The notes under the pieces: generated by a model
What the model was told of the DNA's origin: nothing
Databases searched by the model: none
The model's input: only the letters and a program-made list of their open reading frames with translations
Position numbers and translations under genes: made by a program
Shown here: in pieces, positions 50,722 to 61,323 of the stretch
Layout: each line of letters opens with the position of its first letter
Numbering within the stretch: the first letter of the stretch is position 1
Assembly: GCF_015694345.1 (NCBI RefSeq)
Contig: NZ_JADQDC010000014.1
Location: 1-64,000, forward strand
Source: Novosphingobium jiangmenense
Lineage (GTDB): Bacteria; Pseudomonadota; Alphaproteobacteria; Sphingomonadales; Sphingomonadaceae
Direction: 5' to 3'
DNA: 64,000 nucleotides

Positions 50722-51122
50722 GTCACCCTGAACTTGTTTCAGGGTCCACCCTTCCGCAAACACGGAGCCATGCGCGATAAGCGGCAACCTTGTGTCTACA
50801 TCCTCGCCAGCCAGCCGCGCGGCACGCTCTACATCGGCGTCACTTCCAACCTCATCGGCAGGCTGTGGCAGCACCGCGAAAGCGTGATTCCCGGCTTCAC
50901 CAGCCAATACGCCGTCCACCACCTCGTTTACTTCGAGCAGTTCGACGAGATGATCCCCGCCATCACTCGCGAAAAGCAACTCAAGCGCTGGCACCGACAG
51001 TGGAAGATCAACCTGATCGAGGGCACAAACCCTGACTGGCACGACCTTGCCCCGGGGCTGGGCCTTGGCCCGATAGCTCCGCGCACGCCGAAGGATGGAC
51101 CCTGAACCAAGTTCAGGGTGAC
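50722..51122. mobile_element. GIY-YIG gene bounded by inverted 27-bp REP-like repeats
   Basis: Copy 3 (50722-50748, plus) and copy 4 (51096-51122, minus) are inverted and identical at 26 of 27 positions, the one difference being in the loop (CTTGT against CTTGG). They bracket one GIY-YIG gene of 111 residues. The gene's stop codon (51103-51105) lies inside copy 4. The layout resembles a compact transposon or a REP unit with its own enzyme, analogous to RAYT-REP pairs but with a different nuclease. No target-site duplication is obvious by eye. Confidence 0.75.
50770..51105 (+). CDS. GIY-YIG family (URI-like) nuclease
   Basis: 111 residues from the ATG at 50770; an upstream in-frame start (50671) would translate the repeat and is unlikely. 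The domain has Tyr10 in CVYILAS, LYIGVTSN (Tyr21, Gly23), Arg31 and His35 in GRLWQH, Glu68 in AITREKQLKRWH and a C-terminal NPDW. These match the minimal UPF0213/URI GIY-YIG fold with the catalytic Arg, His and Glu present. The short tail GLGLGPIAPRTPKDGP runs into the flanking repeat. Small GIY-YIG proteins of this size seem to occur in multiple copies in sphingomonads. Confidence 0.88.
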   Translation: MRDKRQPCVYILASQPRGTLYIGVTSNLIGRLWQHRESVIPGFTSQYAVHHLVYFEQFDEMIPAITREKQLKRWHRQWKINLIEGTNPDWHDLAPGLGLGPIAPRTPKDGP

Positions 51123-51155
51123 GATCATCCTTTGGGCGAGGAGCGGCTGCCAGGA

Positions 51156-52439
51156 TCACAACAGCTCCAGCGCCTGCGCCAGATCGGCCACGATGTCGTC
51201 GATGTGTTCGATGCCGACCGACACGCGCACCGTGTCCGCGCCTGCGCCAGCGGCCTGCAGTTCCTCTTCGCCAAGCTGGCTGTGCGTGGTCGAGGCCGGG
51301 TGGATGATCAGCGAGCGGGTGTCGCCGATGTTGGCGAGGTGGCTGAACAGCTTGACCGACTGGACCAGCTTCACGCCAGCCTCGTAGCCGCCCTTCACGC
51401 CGAAGGTGAACACCGCGCCGCCCTTGCCGCCGAGATACTGCTTCGCCAGCTGGTGGTAGGGGTCCTCGGGCAGGCCGGCGTAGGACACCCACGCCACCTT
51501 GGGATGGTTCTGCAACCACTGCGCCAGGTGCAGCGCATTGCTGCAGTGCCGCTCCATGCGCAGCGCCAGCGTTTCCATGCCGGTCAGCGTCAGGAATGCG
51601 TTCATCGGCGCCATGGCAGGCCCAAGGTCGCGCAGGCCGAGCACGCGGCAGCCGATGATGAAGGCAATCGGGCCGACCGGCTTCAGCGCCTCGGTCAGCA
51701 CCGCGCCGTGATAGCTGGAGTTGGGCTGGGTAAGCGAAGGGAACTTGTCGCTCGCCGCCCAGTCGAACTTGCCCGAATCCACGATCAGGCCACCGATGGA
51801 ATTGCCGTGGCCGTTGAGGAACTTGGTGCAGGAATGGACGACGATGTCCGCGCCATGTTCGATCGGGCGGCAAAGCGCGGGGCTGGCCATCGTGTTGTCG
51901 ACGATCAGCGGCACGCCAGCGGCATGGGCAACCTCGGCAATCGCCGCGATGTCCTGCACCACGCCACCGGGGTTGGCGAGGCTTTCGATGAACACGCCGC
52001 GCGTCTTGTCGGTGATCGCGGCGGCAACGGCAGCGGGATCATCGGCATCGACGAACACGGCCTTCCAGCCGAACTTGGCAAAGCTGTGCGCGAACTGGTT
52101 GAGCGTGCCGCCATAGAGCTTCTTGGCCGCGACGATCTCGCAGCCCGGCTCCATCAGGGTGTGGAACACGATGAACTGCGCGGCATGGCCCGACGCCACG
52201 CCCAGCGCGCCAACGCCCCCTTCCAGCGCCGCGATCTTCGCTTCGAGCGCGGCGTTGGTCGGGTTCATGATGCGCGTGTAGATGTTGCCGAACTCGGCGA
52301 GCGCGAACAGGTTCGCGGCATGCTCGGCACTGTCGAACACGTAGCTGGCCGTCTGGTAGATCGGCGTGATCCGCGCCTTGGTGGTCGGATCGGGCTCGCA
52401 ACCCGCGTGGACCGACAGCGTCTCAAGCTTCTGTGTCAT
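51156..52439 (-). CDS. metY: O-acetylhomoserine sulfhydrylase (aminocarboxypropyltransferase)
   Basis: A 427-residue PLP enzyme of the Cys/Met metabolism family. IYQTASYVFDSAEHAANLFA, YTRIMNPTNAALEAKIAALE, the PLP lysine in VHSCTKFLNGHGNSIGGLIV, and SIGIEHIDDIVADLAQALE-like C-terminus (VSVGIEHIDDIVADL). It makes homocysteine from O-acetylhomoserine and sulfide. It follows scpA by 32 bases; methionine and cobalamin metabolism may be the link. No SAM riboswitch is possible in so short a gap. Confidence 0.94.
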   Translation of the reverse strand: MTQKLETLSVHAGCEPDPTTKARITPIYQTASYVFDSAEHAANLFALAEFGNIYTRIMNPTNAALEAKIAALEGGVGALGVASGHAAQFIVFHTLMEPGCEIVAAKKLYGGTLNQFAHSFAKFGWKAVFVDADDPAAVAAAITDKTRGVFIESLANPGGVVQDIAAIAEVAHAAGVPLIVDNTMASPALCRPIEHGADIVVHSCTKFLNGHGNSIGGLIVDSGKFDWAASDKFPSLTQPNSSYHGAVLTEALKPVGPIAFIIGCRVLGLRDLGPAMAPMNAFLTLTGMETLALRMERHCSNALHLAQWLQNHPKVAWVSYAGLPEDPYHQLAKQYLGGKGGAVFTFGVKGGYEAGVKLVQSVKLFSHLANIGDTRSLIIHPASTTHSQLGEEELQAAGAGADTVRVSVGIEHIDDIVADLAQALELL

Positions 52440-52471
52440 CGCATCTCTCCCGTTGTACGGCGCGGATACTA

Positions 52472-54613
<2,142 letters not shown>

Positions 54614-54629
54614 ATCCCGTTCCCCATGC

Positions 54630-54756
54630 CCTCTCCCCGATCGGGGAGAGGATACGAAGGCTTGGCAGCTTGCTGCCTAGCCGAAGTTGGAGAGGGGCTT
54701 GTGTCCTCGCGGACGCTGCACCCCCTCACCCAACCCTCTCCCCGCCGGGGAGAGGG
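54630..54756. repeat. Composite palindromic repeat between scpA and mce
   Basis: Three inverted repeats lie in tandem: a perfect 22-bp palindrome (54630-54651, CTCTCCCC arms), an imperfect stem with GGCTTGGCAGC and GCTGCCTAGCC arms (54659-54683), and a 10-bp-arm palindrome (54734-54756, CCCTCTCCCC and GGGGAGAGGG). The last is flanked by CACCCAA, the inverse of the TTGGGGG found beside the 48262 palindrome. It is probably a dispersed non-coding repeat; the arms could also work as a transcript hairpin. Confidence 0.8.
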
Positions 54757-54764
54757 CTAATGAT

Positions 54765-55202
54765 TCAATGCCCGCCCTTGGGCGTCTCCATGATCTCGGT
54801 AAGCTGCCCGCCCATGTCCTTGGGATGCACGAAGAAGATCAGCGTGCCGTGCGCACCGATGCGCGGCTCACCCAGGACTCGCTTGCCCTGGGATTCAAAC
54901 CAGGCCTTGGCCTCGTGAATGTCGGGCACCTCGTAGCAAAGGTGGTGCTGGCCGCCCAAGGGGTTGGCGGCGAGCCACTTGCCCACGGCGCTGTCCGGGC
55001 TGGTCGGCTGGATCAACTCGATCTGCGTGCCCGCAGTGCCGTTCTCGCCCGGCGTGTTGACGAAGCAGACGCGCACCTGCTGGCTTTCCAGCACGAACGG
55101 CTCGGTAATGTCGTTTGCGCCCATCACGTCGCGATAGAACGCGATGGAAGCGTCGATGTCGGGCGTCGCAACGCCGACGTGGTTCAATCGACCGAGCTTC
55201 AT
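54765..55202 (-). CDS. mce: Methylmalonyl-CoA epimerase
   Basis: The ATG at 55202 gives 145 residues (MKLGRLNHVGVATPDIDASI). VOC-fold metal ligands appear in LNHVGVATP, GGQHHLCYEVPDIHEAKAW and FFVHPKDMGGQLTEIME. It converts (S)- to (R)-methylmalonyl-CoA, linking PccAB to ScpA. It starts two bases from the thiolase stop codon, so is probably in the same transcript. Confidence 0.95.
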   Translation of the reverse strand: MKLGRLNHVGVATPDIDASIAFYRDVMGANDITEPFVLESQQVRVCFVNTPGENGTAGTQIELIQPTSPDSAVGKWLAANPLGGQHHLCYEVPDIHEAKAWFESQGKRVLGEPRIGAHGTLIFFVHPKDMGGQLTEIMETPKGGH

Positions 55203-55204
55203 GT

Positions 55205-56383
55205 TCAGACCTTCTCGATGACCATGGCGATGCCCTGACCGCCACCGATGCACATGGTGATCAGGCCATAGCGTCCGCCGGTGCGGTGCAGTTCGTACAT
55301 CGTCTTGATCGTCAGGATCGCGCCGGTCGCACCGATCGGATGGCCGAGCGAGATGCCCGAGCCGTTGACGTTGGTCTTGGCCGGATCGAAGCCCAGTTCC
55401 TTGGCGACGCCGCAAGCCTGCGCCGCGAACGCCTCGTTGCTCTCGATCACGTCGATCTGGTCGAGCGTCAGCCCCGCGCGCTTGAGCGCCACCGGCACGG
55501 CCTTGACCGGGCCGAGGCCCATCACGTTCGGTTCGACACCCGCGTGACCCCAGCCGAGGATCTTCGCCATCGGCTTCAGCCCATGCTCCTCGACGGCCTT
55601 GCCGCTGGCGAGCACGACCGCTGCCGCACCATCGTTGATGCCCGAAGCATTGCCTGCGGTAACCGTGCCGTCCTTCTTGAACACCGGCTTGAGGCCAGCG
55701 AGCGATTCCACGGTGGTCTCGCCGCGCACGTGCTCGTCGGTGTCGAAGACCACGACGCCCTTGCGGGTCTTGATCTCGACCGGGACGATCTGTTCCTTGA
55801 AATAGCCCGCAGCGATAGCGGCGGCTGCGCGCTTCTGGCTCTCTGCCGCCAGCGCGTCCTGATCTTCACGGCTGACGTTCAGACGCTCGGCCACGTTCTC
55901 GGCCGTGACACCCATGTGGATGTTTTCGAACGGATCATGCAGCGCGCCCAGCATGGCGTCCATCAGCACCTGATCGCCCATCTTCTGGCCATTGCGCGCA
56001 GTCAGCACCATGTGCGGCGCGTTGGACATGCTTTCAGCGCCGCCACCGATGGCGATGTCCTGCTCGCCAAGGGCAATGCCCTGCGCCGCCGAGACAATGG
56101 CCTGCAGACCCGAGCCACACAGACGGTTCACGTTCATTGCGGGAGCCTCGATCGGCACGCCAGCGTTCACCGCAGCAACGCGGCTGACATAGGCGTCCTT
56201 GGGCTGCGTCGGCACGACGGTGCCGATCACCACGTTCTGCACCTTGTCCGCCGTGATCCCGGCACGGGCGATGGCTTCCTTGATGACGATCGCACCGGTT
56301 TCGGCCGGACGCAGCGAGGCGAGCCCGCCGCCGAAGGAACCGATGGCGGTACGCGCGCCCGAGACGATGTAGATGTCGGTCAT
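55205..56383 (-). CDS. Acetyl-CoA C-acyltransferase (thiolase)
   Basis: The ATG at 56383 gives 392 residues ([20 protein letters not shown]). The active-site Cys is in [19 protein letters not shown], followed by [13 protein letters not shown]; the C-terminus has [20 protein letters not shown] and CIGGGQGIA with the second catalytic His and Cys. It may cleave 2-methylacetoacetyl-CoA (isoleucine breakdown) or make acetoacetyl-CoA. Its place between pccB and mce supports the catabolic role. Confidence 0.93.
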   Translation of the reverse strand: MTDIYIVSGARTAIGSFGGGLASLRPAETGAIVIKEAIARAGITADKVQNVVIGTVVPTQPKDAYVSRVAAVNAGVPIEAPAMNVNRLCGSGLQAIVSAAQGIALGEQDIAIGGGAESMSNAPHMVLTARNGQKMGDQVLMDAMLGALHDPFENIHMGVTAENVAERLNVSREDQDALAAESQKRAAAAIAAGYFKEQIVPVEIKTRKGVVVFDTDEHVRGETTVESLAGLKPVFKKDGTVTAGNASGINDGAAAVVLASGKAVEEHGLKPMAKILGWGHAGVEPNVMGLGPVKAVPVALKRAGLTLDQIDVIESNEAFAAQACGVAKELGFDPAKTNVNGSGISLGHPIGATGAILTIKTMYELHRTGGRYGLITMCIGGGQGIAMVIEKV

Positions 56384-56412
56384 GGTCAGTCTTTCCAAAG
56401 TCTTGGGGCAAA

Positions 56413-57939
56413 TCAGAGCGGAATGTTGTCGTGCTTCTTCCACGGGTTCTCGAGGCTCTTGTTCTTGAGCTTCCGCAGGCCCAGCGCCACGCGGCGGCGC
56501 GTCGAATGCGGGTGGATCACCTCGTCGACGAAGCCCTTGCTTGCCGCCACGAACGGGTTGGCGAAGCGGTCCTCGTATTCCTTGGTCTTCACCGCCTGCT
56601 CTTCGGCAGAGAGGCCACGGAAGATGATCTCGACCGCGCCCTTGGCACCCATCACCGCGATTTCGGCGGTCGGCCAGGCGTAGTTGAGGTCGCCGCGCAG
56701 GTGCTTGGAGGCCATCACGTCATAGGCGCCGCCATAGGCCTTGCGGGTGATCACGGTGATCTTGGGCACGGTCGCCTCGGCATAGGCGAAGAGCAGCTTG
56801 GCGCCGTGCTTGATGATGCCGTTGTGCTCCTGCGCGGTGCCGGGGAGAAAGCCCGGAACGTCGACGAAGGTCACGATGGGGATGTTGAACGCATCGCAGA
56901 AGCGCACGAAGCGGGCGGCCTTCTTCGACGAGTTGATGTCGAGCACGCCTGCCAGCACCATCGGCTGGTTGGCGACGATCCCGACGGTACGCCCTTCGAC
57001 GCGCCCGAAGCCGACGATGATGTTGGCAGCATGCTTGGGCTGGATCTCGAAGAACTCGCCCTCGTCCACCGTCTTGCGGATGACTTCGTGCATGTCATAG
57101 GGCTGCGTCGCCGATGCCGGGACGATGGTGTCGAGGCTCGGCTCGAGGCGGTCATAGGGGTCCGAGGTCGGGCGCTCGGGCACATCCTGACGGTTCGACA
57201 GCGGCAGGTAGTCGAAGAAATCGCGCGCCGCCAGCAGGGTCTCGATATCGTTCTCGAGCGCAAGGTCGGCGACCGAGGTCTTGGTGGTGTGCGTCACCGC
57301 GCCGCCCAGTTCCTCCTGCGTGACGATCTCGTTGGTCACGGTCTTCACCACGTCCGGGCCGGTGACGAACATGTACGAGCTGTCCTTCACCATGAAGATG
57401 AAGTCGGTCATCGCCGGCGAATAGACCGCGCCGCCCGCGCAAGGTCCCATGATCAGCGAGAGCTGCGGCACCACGCCCGATGCCAGCACGTTGCGCTGGA
57501 ACACTTCGGCATAGCCGCCAAGCGATGCCACGCCTTCCTGGATGCGCGCGCCGCCCGAATCGTTAAGGCCGATCACCGGCGCGCCGACCTTCAGCGCCAT
57601 GTCCATGATCTTGCAGATCTTCTGCGCGTGACGCTCGGACAGCGATCCGCCGAACACGGTGAAGTCCTGGCTGAACACATAGACCAGACGGCCGTTGATG
57701 GTGCCCGAACCCGTCACCACGCCATCGCCCGGAACCACCGTATCGGGCATGCCGAAGTCGACGCAGTTGTGCTCGACGTACATGTCGACTTCCTCGAAGC
57801 TGCCTTCGTCGAGCAGCACTTCAAGGCGTTCGCGTGCGGTCAGCTTGCCCTTGGCGTGCTGCGCGTCGATGCGCTTCTGTCCGCCACCCAGCCGCGCAGC
57901 TTCCCGGCGCTTTTCCATTTCGGCGATATTGGCGGACAT
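56413..57939 (-). CDS. pccB: Propionyl-CoA carboxylase beta subunit
   Basis: The ATG at 57939 gives 508 residues ([20 protein letters not shown]). Carboxyltransferase motifs include [40 protein letters not shown] and [20 protein letters not shown]. It carboxylates propionyl-CoA using the biotin on PccA. It is the first gene of the minus-strand array and is divergent from the ScfR regulator, whose binding motif lies between them. Confidence 0.96.
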   Translation of the reverse strand: MSANIAEMEKRREAARLGGGQKRIDAQHAKGKLTARERLEVLLDEGSFEEVDMYVEHNCVDFGMPDTVVPGDGVVTGSGTINGRLVYVFSQDFTVFGGSLSERHAQKICKIMDMALKVGAPVIGLNDSGGARIQEGVASLGGYAEVFQRNVLASGVVPQLSLIMGPCAGGAVYSPAMTDFIFMVKDSSYMFVTGPDVVKTVTNEIVTQEELGGAVTHTTKTSVADLALENDIETLLAARDFFDYLPLSNRQDVPERPTSDPYDRLEPSLDTIVPASATQPYDMHEVIRKTVDEGEFFEIQPKHAANIIVGFGRVEGRTVGIVANQPMVLAGVLDINSSKKAARFVRFCDAFNIPIVTFVDVPGFLPGTAQEHNGIIKHGAKLLFAYAEATVPKITVITRKAYGGAYDVMASKHLRGDLNYAWPTAEIAVMGAKGAVEIIFRGLSAEEQAVKTKEYEDRFANPFVAASKGFVDEVIHPHSTRRRVALGLRKLKNKSLENPWKKHDNIPL

Positions 57940-58073
57940 TCCTGCACCCTCTCTTGAACGGCGATGACCCAAGTTTTCCGGTGGTCACGCCCCTTGCGCC
58001 TGCGACAGGCGCGGGCCGACCGCGCGGACCGGGGTTCCAACTGCGCCACGCCGCTTGCCAAGTCCAATGTTAT

Positions 58074-58104
58074 TCTGCAAACTTGCGAAGGATCACTTTG
58101 CAAA
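58074..58104. promoter_or_regulatory. ScfR/PccR-type operator upstream of pccB
   Basis: The 191-base pccB/regulator gap contains TTTGCAAA at 58097-58104 and two degenerate copies, TCTGCAAA (58074-58081) and CTTGCGAA (58082-58089). TTTGCAAA repeats are, as I recall, the binding sequence of the ScfR protein PccR of Rhodobacter. Here the spacing differs from the published direct repeat. The sites are 27-57 bases before the regulator ATG, a position fit for autoregulation as well as control of pccB. Confidence 0.65.
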
Positions 58105-58130
58105 ACCGGCCAGAGGCGGGAGACGGATAA

Positions 58131-59540
58131 ATGGCGCGACGCCGCCTGTTTGCGGGCGAACAGCTCAAGGCCTTGCGCATCACGCGAAAGCTGCGCCAGG
58201 GCGAGATGGCTTCGCTGCTCGGCATCAGCGCCTCGTATCTCTCGCAGATCGAGAACGACGAGCGCCCGCTGACCCCGGCCTTGACTGACCGCTTGCAGCA
58301 GTCGTTTCCGGTCGAGTGGCAGGACTTTGCCGCTGATCGCGTCGAACCCGTGCTGGCGGCCCTGCGCGATGCCACCGCCGATCCCATGCTCGGCCAGATG
58401 CTGCCAGGCGATCAGGTCGAGCGCGTGGCCGAGCAATATCCCGCCTTCGCCCAGGCCTTCGCGCAGTTGTGGGACCAGCACCGACGCTCGGTCCAGCGGC
58501 TCGAGGCCATCGACGAAGCGCTTGGTTCGGACAGCATTTCCGGCGGCCGACTGCCCTGGGAGGAGGTGCGCGACTGGTTCCACCACGCCAACAACTACGT
58601 CGACACCATCGACCGCGCCGCCGAACGGCTCGCCGTGCGCCTGTCCGGCACCGGCATGACACCGACGTCTTCGCAGATGGCAATCTGGCTGGAAAGCCGG
58701 GGCATCGCGGTGGAGCAGGTCAGCGGCGGGGCCATGCGCCGTTTCGATCCCGAGGCGCGGCGGCTGACGATCGATCCCAACCAGCCCATTGAATCTGCGC
58801 GCTTCCAGATCGCCTACCAGCTGGCCGCCGAGGCTCTACGCGAGGAGATCACCGCCATCGTCAGCACCGCCACGCTGCAGTCCGATGCGGCGCGGCAGTT
58901 GCTGACCGTGGGTCTCGGCAACTACGCGGCAGGCGCGCTGATCATGCCCTACGAATGGTTCCGCACGCGTGCCCGCGCGCTGCGCCACGATATAGACCAG
59001 TTGCGCCTGACCTTCGGCGCCAGTTTCGAACAGGTCTGCCACCGCCTGTCCACGCTGCAGCGCCCCCAGGCGCGCGGGATTCCGATGTTTTTCTGCCGCG
59101 TCGACATGGCCGGCAACATCACCAAGCGCCACTCCGCCACCCGCCTGCAGTTCGCGCGCTTCGGTGGCGCCTGCCCGCTATGGGTGGTGCACGAGGCCGT
59201 CGCGATCCCCGACCGCATCCACGTCCAGGCCGCCGAAATGCCCGATGGCGTGCGCTATGTCTCGATTGCCAAGGGGCTGGTGAAGCCTTCGGGCAGCTAC
59301 TACCGCACACCGCGCCGCTATGCCGTGGCGCTGGGCTGCGAAGCGGCGCTCGCCGACGAGTTCATCTATGCCGACGGCATCAACCTCGCCCGACCCGAGG
59401 CGGTGACCCGCATCGGCATCTCCTGCCGCATCTGCCCGCGCGACAAGTGCGACCAGCGCGCCTTCCCGCCAAGCGATCGCGCGATCGTGGTCGATCCGCA
59501 CGCGCGCGATCTAGTGCCTTACGGAATCACCGACATGTGA
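58131..59540 (+). CDS. ScfR-family (short-chain acyl-CoA) transcriptional regulator
   Basis: 469 residues. The N-terminal XRE helix-turn-helix is LKALRITRKLRQGEMASLLG then ISASYLSQIENDERPLTPAL (residues about 11-52). An ImmA/IrrE-like middle (RFQIAYQLAAEALREEITAI) and a DUF2083 C-terminal domain with a Cys cluster (GISCRICPRDKCDQRAFPPS) follow, the RamB/PccR layout. Members sense short-chain acyl-CoA and regulate propionyl- or acetyl-CoA pathways. It is divergent from pccB, with matching operators between them. Confidence 0.9.
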   Translation: MARRRLFAGEQLKALRITRKLRQGEMASLLGISASYLSQIENDERPLTPALTDRLQQSFPVEWQDFAADRVEPVLAALRDATADPMLGQMLPGDQVERVAEQYPAFAQAFAQLWDQHRRSVQRLEAIDEALGSDSISGGRLPWEEVRDWFHHANNYVDTIDRAAERLAVRLSGTGMTPTSSQMAIWLESRGIAVEQVSGGAMRRFDPEARRLTIDPNQPIESARFQIAYQLAAEALREEITAIVSTATLQSDAARQLLTVGLGNYAAGALIMPYEWFRTRARALRHDIDQLRLTFGASFEQVCHRLSTLQRPQARGIPMFFCRVDMAGNITKRHSATRLQFARFGGACPLWVVHEAVAIPDRIHVQAAEMPDGVRYVSIAKGLVKPSGSYYRTPRRYAVALGCEAALADEFIYADGINLARPEAVTRIGISCRICPRDKCDQRAFPPSDRAIVVDPHARDLVPYGITDM

Positions 59541-59542
59541 GG

Positions 59543-59569
59543 GCCGCCCCGGCGCGGTGCCGGGACGGC
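59543..59569. terminator. Hairpin between convergent ScfR and VOC genes
   Basis: GCCGCCCCGGCGC pairs with GTGCCGGGACGGC apart from one mismatch and one wobble, with almost no loop. There is no T-run. It lies between two convergent stop codons and could reduce read-through in both directions. Confidence 0.45.
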
Positions 59570-59575
59570 TCGCGG

Positions 59576-59953
59576 TCAGGCGTTCGGATTGGGCGCGAAG
59601 GCGCAGATCTTGTTGCCATCGGGATCGCGCAGATAGGCGCCATACTGCTTGCCCGGCGAGTTTTCGCGCACGCCCGGCTGGCCTTCGCAGGTGCCGCCAT
59701 TGGCCAGGCCCGCCGCATGCCAGGCATCGACGACCGAGGAGTCCGCAGCCTTGAAGCCGAGGGTGTGGCCGTTCGAGACGGTGTGGGATTCGCCGTTGGC
59801 AGGCTTGGCGACGATCAGCGAGCCGTTTGCCGAAGGGAACAGCGTGCCGTGCGGCAATTCCACCGCATTGTGGCCGAGCGTCTGCATCACTGCGCTGTAG
59901 AATTTGCGCGACTTTTCAATGTCGTTGGTGCCGAGGAAAGTGTGGGTAAACAA
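59576..59953 (-). CDS. VOC/glyoxalase-fold protein
   Basis: The TTG at 59953 has GGAGAGACC just upstream and gives 125 residues: LFTHTFLGTNDIEKSRKFYS, LPHGTLFPSANGSLIVAKPA, VSNGHTLGFKAADSSVVDAW and RDPDGNKICAFAPNPNA. This is the glyoxalase/bleomycin-resistance fold; metal ligand positions are partly visible (His near the start, Glu absent at the end). The substrate is unknown. A longer reading from 60088 overlaps the M19 gene and is less likely. Confidence 0.82.
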   Translation of the reverse strand: MFTHTFLGTNDIEKSRKFYSAVMQTLGHNAVELPHGTLFPSANGSLIVAKPANGESHTVSNGHTLGFKAADSSVVDAWHAAGLANGGTCEGQPGVRENSPGKQYGAYLRDPDGNKICAFAPNPNA

Positions 59954-60035
59954 GGCGGTCTCTCCGTCCAGATTGTTATGGAACCAAACTATCTTGCCGT
60001 GATCCCGCCCTTGCGTCGAGAGCGAAAATGAAACG

Positions 60036-61286
60036 TCAGAACGTTGTCGGACTTTCGAGCGGCACGTCGGTGCGGTGGGCGGCGGCATAGACCTCGGCGG
60101 CCTTCATCACGCGCAACATGTTGCCGCTGCTCAGTTTTGCAAGGTTCGCCTGCGTCCATCCGCGCTGCTTCAACTCGGCGAAAAGCACGGGGTAGGTCGA
60201 GACGTCCTCCATGCCCTGCACCGTGGCTTCCACACCATCGAGGTCACCGCCGAGGCCGACGTGGTCGGCGCCGATCAGTTTCGCAATGTGATCAATATGA
60301 TCGGCGACATCCTTGATGCTGCCGCGCGGCATCGGTTTGGCCTTGTCCCATGCCGCCACCGCGGCTTTTTCGGCATCGGGATCTCCCCGGTTGAGCGCCT
60401 TGGCGCGAGCCACTTCGGCGTCGCGCGCAGCGCTCCATTGTCGTGCCGCTTCAACGACATAGGGCGGGTAGAAGTTGACCATGACAATGCCGCCTGCCGC
60501 GCCGATGGCTTTCAGCGTGTCGTCCGAAACGTTGCGCGCGTGGTGGTTGATGGCGCGGGCGTTGGAGTGGCTTACGATCGGCGGCGGACCGCCCAGGGCG
60601 AGGACGTCGCGCATCGTTGGCTCGCTGACGTGGGCGAGGTCAACGAGCATCCCAAGCCGTTGCATTTCCTTGACAACTTTGATGCCAAACGGCGTCAGAC
60701 CGTCATGCGCGGGGGCGTCGGTAGCGCTGTCGGCCCAGGCGTTGTTCTTGAAATGCGTCAGCGTCATGTAGCGCGCGCCCAAGCTGTACATCTGGCGCAG
60801 GACGCCGAGCGAACCGCCGATGGAGTGGCCGCCCTCCATGCCGATGAGCGAGGCTATCTTCCTTGATTTCCACGCTTTTTCGACGCAGGCGGTGTCGGTG
60901 CAGAACTGCATTTCGGCCGGGTGGCGGGCGATCAGGCGCTTCATCACGTCGATCTGTTCGAGCGTGGCCTGCACCGCCTGCGGTTCGGGCAGATCGGCCG
61001 AGACATAGACCGACCAGAACTGTGCGCCGACGTTTCCGGCGCGCAGCCGCGGCAGGTCGGTCATCATGCCCGACGCACGGGAGTCATTGAAATCAAAGCC
61101 TTCCAGCACGTCCTTGCGACGTTCGCGCAGCTGTTCGGGGACGTCGTTATGGCCGTCCCAGACCAGCGGAGCGGAGCTTTCCAACTCTCGCGAACTCTGC
61201 GGGGACTCTGCGGCAACTCCCCCGCAACTCCCCCATAACAGGGCCAGGCAAACGAGGGGCGAAACGAGGCTTGTGGTCACGCGCAT
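60036..61286 (-). CDS. Secreted M19 membrane dipeptidase
   Basis: The ATG at 61286 with GGGAGGGGGG upstream gives 416 residues. A signal peptide (VSPLVCLALLWGSCGGVAAE) is followed by VWDGHNDVPEQLRERRKDV, whose HxD begins the zinc site, then IGMEGGHSIGG, MTLTHFKNNAWADSATDA, DLAHVSEPTMRDVL and VSHSNARAINHHARNVSDDT. M19 enzymes hydrolyse dipeptides, including those with D-residues. It precedes the MFS gene without a clear functional link. Confidence 0.92.
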   Translation of the reverse strand: MRVTTSLVSPLVCLALLWGSCGGVAAESPQSSRELESSAPLVWDGHNDVPEQLRERRKDVLEGFDFNDSRASGMMTDLPRLRAGNVGAQFWSVYVSADLPEPQAVQATLEQIDVMKRLIARHPAEMQFCTDTACVEKAWKSRKIASLIGMEGGHSIGGSLGVLRQMYSLGARYMTLTHFKNNAWADSATDAPAHDGLTPFGIKVVKEMQRLGMLVDLAHVSEPTMRDVLALGGPPPIVSHSNARAINHHARNVSDDTLKAIGAAGGIVMVNFYPPYVVEAARQWSAARDAEVARAKALNRGDPDAEKAAVAAWDKAKPMPRGSIKDVADHIDHIAKLIGADHVGLGGDLDGVEATVQGMEDVSTYPVLFAELKQRGWTQANLAKLSSGNMLRVMKAAEVYAAAHRTDVPLESPTTF

Positions 61287-61323
61287 TTCCCCCCTCCCGA
61301 TCACGGCTTATGATGAAGCGATC

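Noticed and set aside
50563..51873. A 436-codon minus-strand frame running through the REP copies and metY
   Set aside because: It translates repeat sequence (strings such as RHAELVSAS and WTLKQVQGD) and the wrong frame of metY.
52440..52471. SAM riboswitch before metY
   Set aside because: Only 32 bases separate metY from scpA, too short for any known SAM riboswitch.
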